Shown here in pieces: positions 23,596 through 31,887 of a DNA stretch of 41,807 bases. Where the stretch lies: IMG/VR virus record IMGVR_UViG_3300032516_002998, positions 1 through 41,807 of that record; one strand, 5' to 3'. The translations under genes and the position numbers were made by a program. Source of the stretch: a virus. Below the pieces are notes generated by a model, which was not told where the DNA came from, did not search any database, and saw only the letters and a list, made by a program, of their open reading frames with translations. Numbering within the stretch: position 1 is the stretch's first letter; each line of letters starts with the position of its first letter.

Positions 23596-26500
23596 CTATG
23601 CCACCTTCCAAACGACGTTACCTAAACCTGAATTACTGTCCCAATTTGTATAGTCAAACCATGAAGGTTCCGACGGTCCATAATGATATATAGTACTGAC
23701 TTCATCATCACTTAATAAGTCTGAGAATATATACACATCAGAATACATACCACGAACTCTATTTAGTGCCTGTTTACTTCCAATTGACAATACAGCATTA
23801 GCTCCTCCTGTAGGATCTGCGCCATACGATCCATAATTAACAACTCCGCCGTCAATACTTAGTTCATAATTTCTTGTAGTTGAGTTTCTACGAAACATCA
23901 GCATGTGTTGCTGTGAATCACGCGGAAATATTAACCCAAAGACAGTTACTTGCGTTCCGCCGGCATCTTCATAATATATACTGATACTGCCAGTATTACT
24001 AACTAAAATACCATATAGCATATATTCTGCAGGCACATGAGTGTTATTTCCTGAACAATCTAACATAAAGCCACTAGATCCAATAACGTCATCCCATTTG
24101 TGCCAGATTATTATCGTCATGTCACCGGTAATTCTAACATCATTATTTGTTAAGCTTGACGTAACTATTCCATTACCACTAATCGGATCTAATTCTAACG
24201 AACCGTCACTAACTTGGTCATAACCAGAGAAACCAATCAGCTGCAGTCTATTAGCTGAACTATAGCCTTGATTAGCTGTGTTCGGTGAATATCCTGTCGA
24301 ATGACCCTCTTCTGAAAATGGTGCCCAAAATTTCAAACTATGCGCACTCAAGATAGAATATATATCTCGCGGCATACCGACATAATTGACAGCTATATCA
24401 AATGTGTTATAGAAACATGTTGCAGGCGTATTACCTGAATCTATGTAAAATTCATCAACATAATTTAAGTTAGAATCAATTGCAATTAATGATTGTTCAT
24501 CTGCATTATATACCAACAAATTATCATCAAACCCTTGCTTAAGACCGTATAGCGTCTTTGCTACATAGTTAGAATCACCAGTATTTCTAAATGAACTATT
24601 TGATTTTATTAATTGTATACCGGTATTCAAATATAAATAACCATTTGAGTGTTTTATCATACCAACATATGCATTCAATTGCTCACCGGCTATAGTCTTC
24701 TCTATAGCAGATGAAAATCCTGTCAAAGTCTCTGTCACGCTATAAATCGTCTTGTTGACTCCAGTAATCAAATATTCGTCTGCTGCAAATCCTTTGCAAA
24801 TACTATTAGGCTGATAAATATATGCTCTTTGTTTCAGTCTCCTATAAAATCCCAAAATATCATCTAAATATTTCACACTTGCAAATGATGTAGTACATGT
24901 GCCAACTCCAATATACATGTCTCTACTATCAATTGGAAAATATCTAACTGTCGTAAAGTACAAGTGCTGATTGTCAGTGTCAAATACTATTGCGCAAGGT
25001 TTGCCTATCGATACAGTACTTAACTGTGCAACATAATGTAAGTTTCTGTCCAATTTAACAATTCTACTATTTTCATTGTCGCATATGTACACGCTATTGT
25101 CAAAGTCAACAGTTATACCATTTGGAAAGTTCAATCCTGTAGATCCAGAACCAATAGCTGCAAACGTACCGAAATATTTTTCATCATAGACAAACGGAGT
25201 CACTGTTGCATCTAATTGTTTAACTATGTGTCTGTTAGTTCTCATTGACGCAAACAATTTTCTGTACGTAATGCTTACCATGTTAATAGATACAAAAGCA
25301 ACATTAGACCAACCTGAGTCACCCAGCATATTTCTTGATTTGACTCTGTAATAGTATACAGCTGTCTCAGTCACAGTATCGGTAATTAATACAAGTGGAC
25401 CGGTATAAACATCAATTGCACTATCAAATGACGCGTCTTTGTCTCGTTGCAAAATGTAAATGTCTGCTTCTACAACTGTATCCCAAGAAGCAAGAACTTC
25501 TCCAACAAAACTACCTGCAACAGCTGTTAAGTTTGTCGGTATAGTAGGTCCTGAAACAACAACTGATGCAGGCGGTGACCAACTTGAATCACCTAGAATG
25601 TTTCGTGCCTTAACACGATAGTAATAAGTTGTAGCCTCTGTAACTGCATCTACAAACAAAGCTGTTGCACCTGTATAGACTGTTGTCAATTCAATTGTAA
25701 ATAAGTTATCTTTTGCTCGTTGTAATACGTAGTCATCAGCTCCGGCTAAAATATCCCACGACGTATCAATTTCACCCAACAGTACACCATTAACAGCTGC
25801 TAATCCCGTAGGAGGTGTAGGCCCTGAAACTATTGCTGTTGCAGTAACTGACCACGATGATTCTAAAGAAATCGTTGTAACTCTTGCTTTTACTCTATAG
25901 TAATATGTATCAGCAACAGTTACGCTATCCAAGAATGATATTAATGGTCCGACATATCTAGTTAATGGAGATGAAAAACCAGAATCAGTGTCTCGTTCTA
26001 AGACATATTCATCTGATCCAACAGAAACATTCCAATCAACTTGCACAGTCGCACTTACGTCCACTTGAGACGCTGTCAAATTAAGCGGTATTGGAACTGA
26101 ATAACTCTCAGTGTAATAACTAAATGGTGAAGATGCATTAGTATATGCAACTTCAACCAGTTCAGTATCAGAAAAATTAGATATACTGTCACCTCTAGTA
26201 GCTGACCAGTCGAGTATAGTAACTTCCGGATCATCTACTTTAACGTGTTCATACTTCAATAGCTTCAACGTCTTTGGTAACGAATCTGACAAAACCAATA
26301 AACGTACTGCGTCAAGTTCATTAACATGAATACTAACACTACTTACATCTGTCCACCTTTGTCTAACAAAATGAACAATTGGATCTTCGTCAATACTTGG
26401 TTCTATTTCAAGTAATGTTAATGTTTTGCTAGTACTGATGTACCATACCCAGAATCTATCAGTGTAAAGTTCTCCAGAATTTTGAAGTGCTGATGATATT

Positions 26501-26685
26501 GTGAAACTAAACAATGGCAGTTTGATAACGTACACTTTGTCATTATAGTATTCTTTTATCAATAACTTACCATACGATTGCATAACGGTCCACAATGAAT
26601 TCTTTACTACAATTCCTTGCGGTATAGTCTCAGTACCATACCCGTTTACAAAAAGTTCTTGTTTATCAGTTATTGGTACAGCCAT
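23596..26685 (-). CDS. Large tail fibre/adhesin: three FN3 domains, NHL-type propeller, LamG-like domain
   Basis: A 1,029-residue multidomain protein. An unfamiliar N-terminal domain (1-195) probably attaches to the tail. Three fibronectin type III repeats follow (about 199-475), each with the YYYRVKAR strand and closing SW motif. A propeller (about 485-770) is paralogous to those of two other fibres here. The C-terminal 250 residues (LKFWAPFSEEGHS ... ELSIDGGVVNYG ... YSDVYIFSDLLSDDEV) resemble a concanavalin A/LamG jelly roll, a common carbohydrate-binding fold. The ribosome site is weak (GAG, about 7 bases). FN3 domains in phage tail proteins are thought to bind cell-surface sugars; the exact target is unknown. 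Confidence 0.78.
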   Translation of the reverse strand: MAVPITDKQELFVNGYGTETIPQGIVVKNSLWTVMQSYGKLLIKEYYNDKVYVIKLPLFSFTISSALQNSGELYTDRFWVWYISTSKTLTLLEIEPSIDEDPIVHFVRQRWTDVSSVSIHVNELDAVRLLVLSDSLPKTLKLLKYEHVKVDDPEVTILDWSATRGDSISNFSDTELVEVAYTNASSPFSYYTESYSVPIPLNLTASQVDVSATVQVDWNVSVGSDEYVLERDTDSGFSSPLTRYVGPLISFLDSVTVADTYYYRVKARVTTISLESSWSVTATAIVSGPTPPTGLAAVNGVLLGEIDTSWDILAGADDYVLQRAKDNLFTIELTTVYTGATALFVDAVTEATTYYYRVKARNILGDSSWSPPASVVVSGPTIPTNLTAVAGSFVGEVLASWDTVVEADIYILQRDKDASFDSAIDVYTGPLVLITDTVTETAVYYYRVKSRNMLGDSGWSNVAFVSINMVSITYRKLFASMRTNRHIVKQLDATVTPFVYDEKYFGTFAAIGSGSTGLNFPNGITVDFDNSVYICDNENSRIVKLDRNLHYVAQLSTVSIGKPCAIVFDTDNQHLYFTTVRYFPIDSRDMYIGVGTCTTSFASVKYLDDILGFYRRLKQRAYIYQPNSICKGFAADEYLITGVNKTIYSVTETLTGFSSAIEKTIAGEQLNAYVGMIKHSNGYLYLNTGIQLIKSNSSFRNTGDSNYVAKTLYGLKQGFDDNLLVYNADEQSLIAIDSNLNYVDEFYIDSGNTPATCFYNTFDIAVNYVGMPRDIYSILSAHSLKFWAPFSEEGHSTGYSPNTANQGYSSANRLQLIGFSGYDQVSDGSLELDPISGNGIVTSSLTNNDVRITGDMTIIIWHKWDDVIGSSGFMLDCSGNNTHVPAEYMLYGILVSNTGSISIYYEDAGGTQVTVFGLIFPRDSQQHMLMFRRNSTTRNYELSIDGGVVNYGSYGADPTGGANAVLSIGSKQALNRVRGMYSDVYIFSDLLSDDEVSTIYHYGPSEPSWFDYTNWDSNSGLGNVVWKVA

Positions 26686-26734
26686 AGTTCTACTCGTTAT
26701 CTGTCAAGTTTAGATGTAGTTTACAAATTTCAAT

Positions 26735-26947
26735 TTAGAATTGGCGCATTTGAAATCTTCGAGGGTAATCTAAACCTAACATATATGCCACGCTCATGTT
26801 AAGTGTCTCAGATGCCTTAGATAGATTGCATAGGGCAGTGAAAGTATCTTCTGCCACAATGGGATCTTTTAGTACTTGAATCTTAAGCTGTGAAGTTAGA
26901 TACTCTTGTCGTGCGATCAAAGCAACAATGTCTTCTGTGGTAGTCAT
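26735..26947 (-). CDS. Small conserved partner of fibre cassette B (70 aa)
   Basis: A helical protein containing DIVALIARQEYLTSQL, which aligns clearly with the 69-aa protein at 31669 (NIVALVARQRYLTNQI); both end with an aromatic/basic motif (RRFQMRQF versus VRLKTRTF). AAGGAG lies 6 bases before the ATG at 26947. It sits immediately after the large fibre gene, exactly as its paralogue does in the other cassette. The fixed pairing suggests a chaperone, cap or adaptor for the fibre, by analogy with tail fibre assembly proteins, but no known assembly family is recognised. Confidence 0.72.
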   Translation of the reverse strand: MTTTEDIVALIARQEYLTSQLKIQVLKDPIVAEDTFTALCNLSKASETLNMSVAYMLGLDYPRRFQMRQF

Positions 26948-26957
26948 TGTATTCTCC

Positions 26958-29900
26958 TTAAACAAAGAGTGAATAAGTATAAGTCAAAGTCAAGTTCTTG
27001 GTTGCATCTGCTGCTGCAAAGATGAACACACCATTCGATCCAAAGGAGTATTCACCTGTACCTGGTGTAAGTACCGCTATACGCCATACGGGACCAAAAG
27101 CATAACCTCCATTAAGGAAGTCGATTGGTGTATTGGCTATAGCATCTGCATAGGTTGCTGCCAATTTGATATGGGTGACATCCACGTTAATTGCATAATA
27201 GATACCCCCATCCACAAGAGGCGTCGGAAACATAAAAACAGAGTAGTTTGTTTCCGTGTGATACAACTTCACAGGTGTACCTGTCGCGATATTAAGCCCA
27301 CAAGCAATAGTATCGTTTGGTAGATCGGATACTGACCATGTACTCGTAATTGTGGGTGTATACTCAGTATACGCTGTTACACCTTCCATTACTTTGACTA
27401 CCATTGCGTCAGGATCAGTTGCCCGAAAATCTGGATCAGTTGTTTCCGTTACATGACATACAAAGGGGACAGAGGCAGGAACTGCGAAGGCTATGGCATC
27501 TGCGACATCCACGGGAACGTGATAATTCTTAGCTGCTACGCTGATCGTTTGCAGATTATCTTTGATCTTGTTTGGACCGTGAACCCAAGTGAAACGATCG
27601 CCCGATACAAACTGCTGATCCCAGGGTTTACCAGTTGCATTGTTGAAAGCAACACTAACTCCTTGCAATAATGCTGTCGCGCCTGTCTTTGGTATTGGAC
27701 GATCCAATATATTGTCTTTAATCCAATTCGCACCATCCCAACCAAATGGAGTTACAATACCCAAAGCACTATTGTATTGTATGGCATTGAAGAAATTTAT
27801 CGCTACCAAAATACCATTACCTAAATCGATAGTATTGTGAAGCATGTGAGTTATTACATGGGACGCACCTGTCGCACCTGTATACGCATTCCCTAAAAAA
27901 AATGACTCGGGTGACCATGCAACATAATATGAATTATACACAGCCACAGGGGTCGATCCTATAACATAAGTACATCCGTATACATAACCACTATCATTTT
28001 GGAAATTGAACATAAATACAGAGTCTGAGATTTGGGCGATAGAGACATAATACTGTAGATTCCCTAGACCGAAATTCCCAGTGTAAGTAGTAACAACAGT
28101 GCCGGAGTTAAGTCCTAAAACTGTTACATCATACACATTATAATTAGTCGCTGTTAAATCTACTATTTGATTTGTGCCTTTTCTAAGACAACCATTTCTG
28201 GCGTATGAAGTGCCACCAAAAGAACACCAACCTATACTATTCCCATCATTGGCTTCGTCCTGAAGTACCCATGCCTTTACTACATCGGTAAACCATTGAT
28301 CGTGAGCACCACCGTTATAGTAGGCACCGTCTCTTATTACACGACCATTATAAGCTTCTAACTGTCCCGTAGCAATATGTACCATACCCGCAGTCATACC
28401 TTCAAGTTTCTGACCTGTACCCGTGATGTATTGAGTTGCTGTCAATGCGCCCAAATCAATCTTGCTAAGACCTGTAGTGTGACCTGACCACATATAAGTT
28501 GAAATTGGATCGTAAGCCAGATCATAGACATTATTATCAATGATACCCGTAACGGTTAAAAGGGATGGAGCTACTGTAGGTGTAGTAGTATCATACAAGT
28601 AGATTCCGTCGGATGTTGCAATGTAAACATCGGTACCTACTTTAATCATTCGGTATGCTTTAGTCCCTGTTGTTCCAAACTTACACAAGGCCTCGGATGT
28701 TTCGATAGTCCAAAAACGCCATCGGCATACATTCTGTAATTGAGTTGATCTACTCTTTTGGATTGTGTAGATGAAATCCCCAACTTGGATCTGATCCTCT
28801 ATCATATTGTCATATCGAAATGGCCAAACCTCATCTTCTGCCCTCGCTCCATTTACCCCATAACCCTGATCACTCAAAGAATGCGCCTGCATCTTATTGT
28901 CTACGTCAACACCCATACTCAGTTGAGATAGAGGATACCCATTCCAAGTCCTATACTGATAAGCCCAAGGCTCCAATTCAAGTGAGAACCTGCCTGTATT
29001 CTGTCGGATAATAGTATGAGTGCCTGTACCTTGATCTGAAATCGTGATAGATAAACCACCCAGAGAAGTAGAAAGTTGGATGGTGGTTCCTGCCTGAATC
29101 ACATAGTAATCCACACCAACAGAAATTCCAGTGGGAAGTGCCCCTCCTGAGTTAGTGAAACGAACAATGTCATCTAATGCAAAAGATTGGGCGATTGTAA
29201 TTTCGTTTGTACCTGTATTTACTGCAGCAGGTAAAAATGTCTCATCCACAATATCAGAAGCGTCGCCTGTTTTTGTGATCCTCACGCGACCAATAATTGG
29301 ATGTTTGTTTGTAGGTGTACCTGATAAAGCAACCGTTCCTTGTGAATTCGGTGGGTAAGCTGGATCACTAAAGACCTGAGCTATACGACTAGCAGGGTGC
29401 GTAAACACACGAGAAATAGCAGGACCAAAATCGGATGGGATAGAATATCCAATAGTCATTGCCATGTCATAAGGATCAGCCTCTCGAACTGGTAATCCAA
29501 AAACGAATATCCCAAGTGGACCCACCAACTGTGTTGTAGTATAATTATCCACCCACTTTTGGCCGTAGCATGGACCTGACCATTCAATAGCCGAAGAATT
29601 GGCTAATCGCCATATATGTCGCATTACCTTATCTTTGTCAGTCGGAGGATTGAATGGACATAACCCTTGTACGCCTGCACCACTAAAAGCCCAATTGGAT
29701 TTATAGAGTAGGTTTTGAGTAACCCTACGTTGAATGTAACGATTATCTGGAGAATTATAACCCCCAGCTACAAAACTATAAAATACAGTGTATTTAACAA
29801 AAAGATACTGGTTAGTTTGTTGTGTGATTGGGGTAGATAATTCAATAAAAGATGCATACTCGTAAGGATGAGCTTCAGTTACATTATGACTAGAGCCAAT

Positions 29901-30257
29901 AATTTTTATTGTACGTGGCGATATAGGAGTAGCAAATAAATACTGGGCTACTGCAGTATTGACTATTTTGTCAAGAGTTGGTTCTAAATATCCCACCCTG
30001 CCATTAGTTAAGGTGTTGATACGCCGGTATGGCGCGTATCGTTGGCGAAGATCACCAACAGGGGCAGTGTCACCGGAGAGATGAATCGACCTATAGTGTT
30101 GTTGATTGCCACCCGGTGGTATAAATACATAGGGTCCTTGCCAACCACCAAGAGCCAGTATCATTTGATCGGTAGAAGTATTCCATTGGGAACCCTCAGC
30201 CACAACTTTATCATTTTCAATTAGCTTCCACTCATACAAACCTTTGTTCTTGAACAT
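26958..30257 (-). CDS. Large tail fibre protein, cassette B (1,099 aa)
   Basis: Paralogue of the 1,066-aa protein at 31888. Both open with KGLYEW(K/E)L and QWN, share PITQQTNQYL(F/Y)VKYT, carry an almost identical block of about 100 residues (FLPAAVN to GTGTHTI), share SEALCKFG and a probable propeller (YIATSDGIYLYDTTTPTVAP, GHTTGLSKIDLGALTATQYI), and end ADATKNLTLTYTY. The C-terminal 250 residues include repeat-like segments with DATHIK(L/F)A. AGGAG precedes the ATG. G+C looks higher than in neighbours on sampled lines (about 45-50% against about 40%), hinting at transfer. Likely a receptor-binding or structural fibre; receptor unknown. Confidence 0.76.
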   Translation of the reverse strand: MFKNKGLYEWKLIENDKVVAEGSQWNTSTDQMILALGGWQGPYVFIPPGGNQQHYRSIHLSGDTAPVGDLRQRYAPYRRINTLTNGRVGYLEPTLDKIVNTAVAQYLFATPISPRTIKIIGSSHNVTEAHPYEYASFIELSTPITQQTNQYLFVKYTVFYSFVAGGYNSPDNRYIQRRVTQNLLYKSNWAFSGAGVQGLCPFNPPTDKDKVMRHIWRLANSSAIEWSGPCYGQKWVDNYTTTQLVGPLGIFVFGLPVREADPYDMAMTIGYSIPSDFGPAISRVFTHPASRIAQVFSDPAYPPNSQGTVALSGTPTNKHPIIGRVRITKTGDASDIVDETFLPAAVNTGTNEITIAQSFALDDIVRFTNSGGALPTGISVGVDYYVIQAGTTIQLSTSLGGLSITISDQGTGTHTIIRQNTGRFSLELEPWAYQYRTWNGYPLSQLSMGVDVDNKMQAHSLSDQGYGVNGARAEDEVWPFRYDNMIEDQIQVGDFIYTIQKSRSTQLQNVCRWRFWTIETSEALCKFGTTGTKAYRMIKVGTDVYIATSDGIYLYDTTTPTVAPSLLTVTGIIDNNVYDLAYDPISTYMWSGHTTGLSKIDLGALTATQYITGTGQKLEGMTAGMVHIATGQLEAYNGRVIRDGAYYNGGAHDQWFTDVVKAWVLQDEANDGNSIGWCSFGGTSYARNGCLRKGTNQIVDLTATNYNVYDVTVLGLNSGTVVTTYTGNFGLGNLQYYVSIAQISDSVFMFNFQNDSGYVYGCTYVIGSTPVAVYNSYYVAWSPESFFLGNAYTGATGASHVITHMLHNTIDLGNGILVAINFFNAIQYNSALGIVTPFGWDGANWIKDNILDRPIPKTGATALLQGVSVAFNNATGKPWDQQFVSGDRFTWVHGPNKIKDNLQTISVAAKNYHVPVDVADAIAFAVPASVPFVCHVTETTDPDFRATDPDAMVVKVMEGVTAYTEYTPTITSTWSVSDLPNDTIACGLNIATGTPVKLYHTETNYSVFMFPTPLVDGGIYYAINVDVTHIKLAATYADAIANTPIDFLNGGYAFGPVWRIAVLTPGTGEYSFGSNGVFIFAAADATKNLTLTYTYSLFV

Positions 30258-30265
30258 AGCTACTC

Positions 30266-31600
30266 CTATGTATTTACGAGAGTCATTGTGGCGTTGTATC
30301 CAGCACCTACTTGGAATGCAGGTATAGTATCCTGTTCAAAGTCTCGCGATTCTTCGTACTCGAAAGTCTTGGTAAGTTGTCCCACAGATCCCATACCTAC
30401 TTGGAATGCAGGTATAGTATCCTGTTCGAAATCCCGTGTCTCTTCATACTCTAATGTCTTAACGATTTGTCCGAACTTTGCGCCGGAAGATGTAAAAGTA
30501 ACAGGTTCCGTAATGATTTGTGCATTCTCTGTATTGTCAACAGTTTCCTGATACTCAAAAGGATCATATATAAAAACTTGCTTGTACCCAAAAGAGGGTG
30601 TAAAATATTCCCCACCCATTAATGGTGTAAAACACCGCACTCGAATATATTTCAAACCGAGGGAACCTGTCCATTGACGCCAGCGTCCATACGAGTCGTT
30701 ACTATTAATGGTAACTGAGTCTTCAGTTACAAAAGTAGACCCGCTAAGATGCCCGATTTCTATTGTGTATGGATACTTAAGATATTGAAGATAACTTCCA
30801 ATTATGTATGGAATATAAATGAAAGGTTCATAGGCACTAATTACATATTGGAAGCTAAGTCCTGTTACACTCAATGGAAACAATTCGACATCAACTATCG
30901 CCTGAGATGAGGAATCTCCAGCACCGACATTAAATTCTATTGATGCTTGAGGGTCACGATTCAAATGAATGGTATTAGGATCTTGAATATACGTATTTGG
31001 AACATATCTCCAAGATAATTCATCTGATGTATTAAAAATTCTAAGATATACTGTACTATCTTTCTTATATTGAAGATAAATTTTGTCTAAAACTTGATCA
31101 TAAAATGCAGTAGGCTGTTCACCGGTGTTTACAATATATTCTTGATTAGTCCACTGCCATACTGATGCAACTAATTCCTGTTTTTGAGTATATATATAGT
31201 AGCCAGTTTTTTCAACTTCTTCTAATCGAGTTATCGCAGAACTACCTGTATAAACATACGCAAGAACTATAGCTGATGCAATCGTCGTCATATCCCAAGA
31301 CACGTCTGTATGTATCGTACCTGAAGAATCAACATACACGATAGTAAATGAATCAGCAGTTATTGGTAATGAAACAGCACTCCATGAAATAGCAATTTCG
31401 TTTAATGTGCCGTTACCTGCTTCAACATTTATAGTAAATGGCACTGTAAACGTTACTCGTGAATTGCTCGTCCTACCAGATGCAAATTGCTTTGTGTAAA
31501 ACGCAAATTTTTGTCCAGTAGGTTTAATAACCAATGACGGATGACTAACAGATCTTCCATCATCAGTTTCAACAGTGAGTTTAGTTGTTATCTTGTCCAT
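30266..31600 (-). CDS. Tail protein with C-terminal LEYEE repeats, cassette B (444 aa)
   Basis: Paralogue of the 449-aa protein at 35184. The N-terminus (KITTKLTVETDDGRSVS, GQKFAFYTKQFASGRTSNS) is almost the same in both, followed by a shared domain (EVEKTGYYIY, FYDQVLDKIYLQYKKDSTVY). A variable beta-rich region lies at about 225-350. The end holds two copies of LEYEETRDFEQDTIPAFQVG-type repeats, about 30 residues apart, with a degenerate FEYQETVD upstream. Ribosome site weak; a candidate promoter lies just upstream. No named family is recognised. Gene order suggests it is a fibre connector or baseplate-proximal component. Confidence 0.7.
   Translation of the reverse strand: MDKITTKLTVETDDGRSVSHPSLVIKPTGQKFAFYTKQFASGRTSNSRVTFTVPFTINVEAGNGTLNEIAISWSAVSLPITADSFTIVYVDSSGTIHTDVSWDMTTIASAIVLAYVYTGSSAITRLEEVEKTGYYIYTQKQELVASVWQWTNQEYIVNTGEQPTAFYDQVLDKIYLQYKKDSTVYLRIFNTSDELSWRYVPNTYIQDPNTIHLNRDPQASIEFNVGAGDSSSQAIVDVELFPLSVTGLSFQYVISAYEPFIYIPYIIGSYLQYLKYPYTIEIGHLSGSTFVTEDSVTINSNDSYGRWRQWTGSLGLKYIRVRCFTPLMGGEYFTPSFGYKQVFIYDPFEYQETVDNTENAQIITEPVTFTSSGAKFGQIVKTLEYEETRDFEQDTIPAFQVGMGSVGQLTKTFEYEESRDFEQDTIPAFQVGAGYNATMTLVNT
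30305..30427 (-). repeat. Two direct 33-bp repeats at the 3' end of the cassette B 444-aa gene
   Basis: The 33-bp block at 30305-30337 is repeated exactly at 30395-30427, a 90-bp period equal to 30 codons. It encodes the DFEQDTIPAFQVG part of the tandem LEYEE protein repeat. Exact identity at DNA level means recent duplication or continuing gene conversion; the period keeps frame. Confidence 0.85.
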
Positions 31601-31605
31601 ATCAT

Positions 31606-31625
31606 AGGTCTAAATATAAACTGAC
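31606..31625 (-). promoter_or_regulatory. Candidate promoter/leader element before cassette B
   Basis: The minus strand reads GTCAGTTTATATTTAGACCT, ending about 5 bases before the ATG of the 444-aa gene. A 20-base counterpart with 16 matches occurs at 35101-35120 before the 1,066-aa gene. The common TATATTT core resembles an extended late-type element, but no start site can be proven from sequence. Confidence 0.35.
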
Positions 31626-31668
31626 ATTCATTTTAGAGTACTCACTGTACCAGCAATAATGTCAATTG

Positions 31669-31878
31669 TTAAAATGTTCGCGTTTTAAGTCTTACCATAT
31701 ATTCAGGACTCATTAATTCACATATTTGACTAGCTAATTCATCATTCACTTTAATCATTTTTCCAAGCAAATCAAATAGTGATACGTCATCAATTACGTC
31801 ATTTAACGCTTGTAACTCTATTTGATTTGTCAAATAGCGTTGTCTAGCAACTAATGCAACAATGTTTTGCTTGTCCAT
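31669..31878 (-). CDS. Small conserved partner of fibre cassette A (69 aa)
   Basis: Paralogue of the 70-aa protein at 26735 (NIVALVARQRYLTNQI), mostly helical, ending in MVRLKTRTF. AGGAG precedes the ATG by 6 bases and the gene starts 10 bases after the 1,066-aa fibre gene. Identity is concentrated in the first 20 residues, while the rest has diverged, which would fit a shared docking helix with a fibre-specific remainder. No known family recognised. Confidence 0.72.
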   Translation of the reverse strand: MDKQNIVALVARQRYLTNQIELQALNDVIDDVSLFDLLGKMIKVNDELASQICELMSPEYMVRLKTRTF

Positions 31879-31887
31879 TTTTATCTC

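Noticed and set aside
27536-27745. Minus-strand 69-codon frame inside the 1,099-aa fibre gene
   Set aside because: Contained in a well-supported paralogous gene; no ribosome site or similarity.
31636-31643. 8-bp palindrome GAGTACTC as an operator
   Set aside because: Short perfect palindromes are expected by chance and the other leader's palindrome differs in sequence and position.
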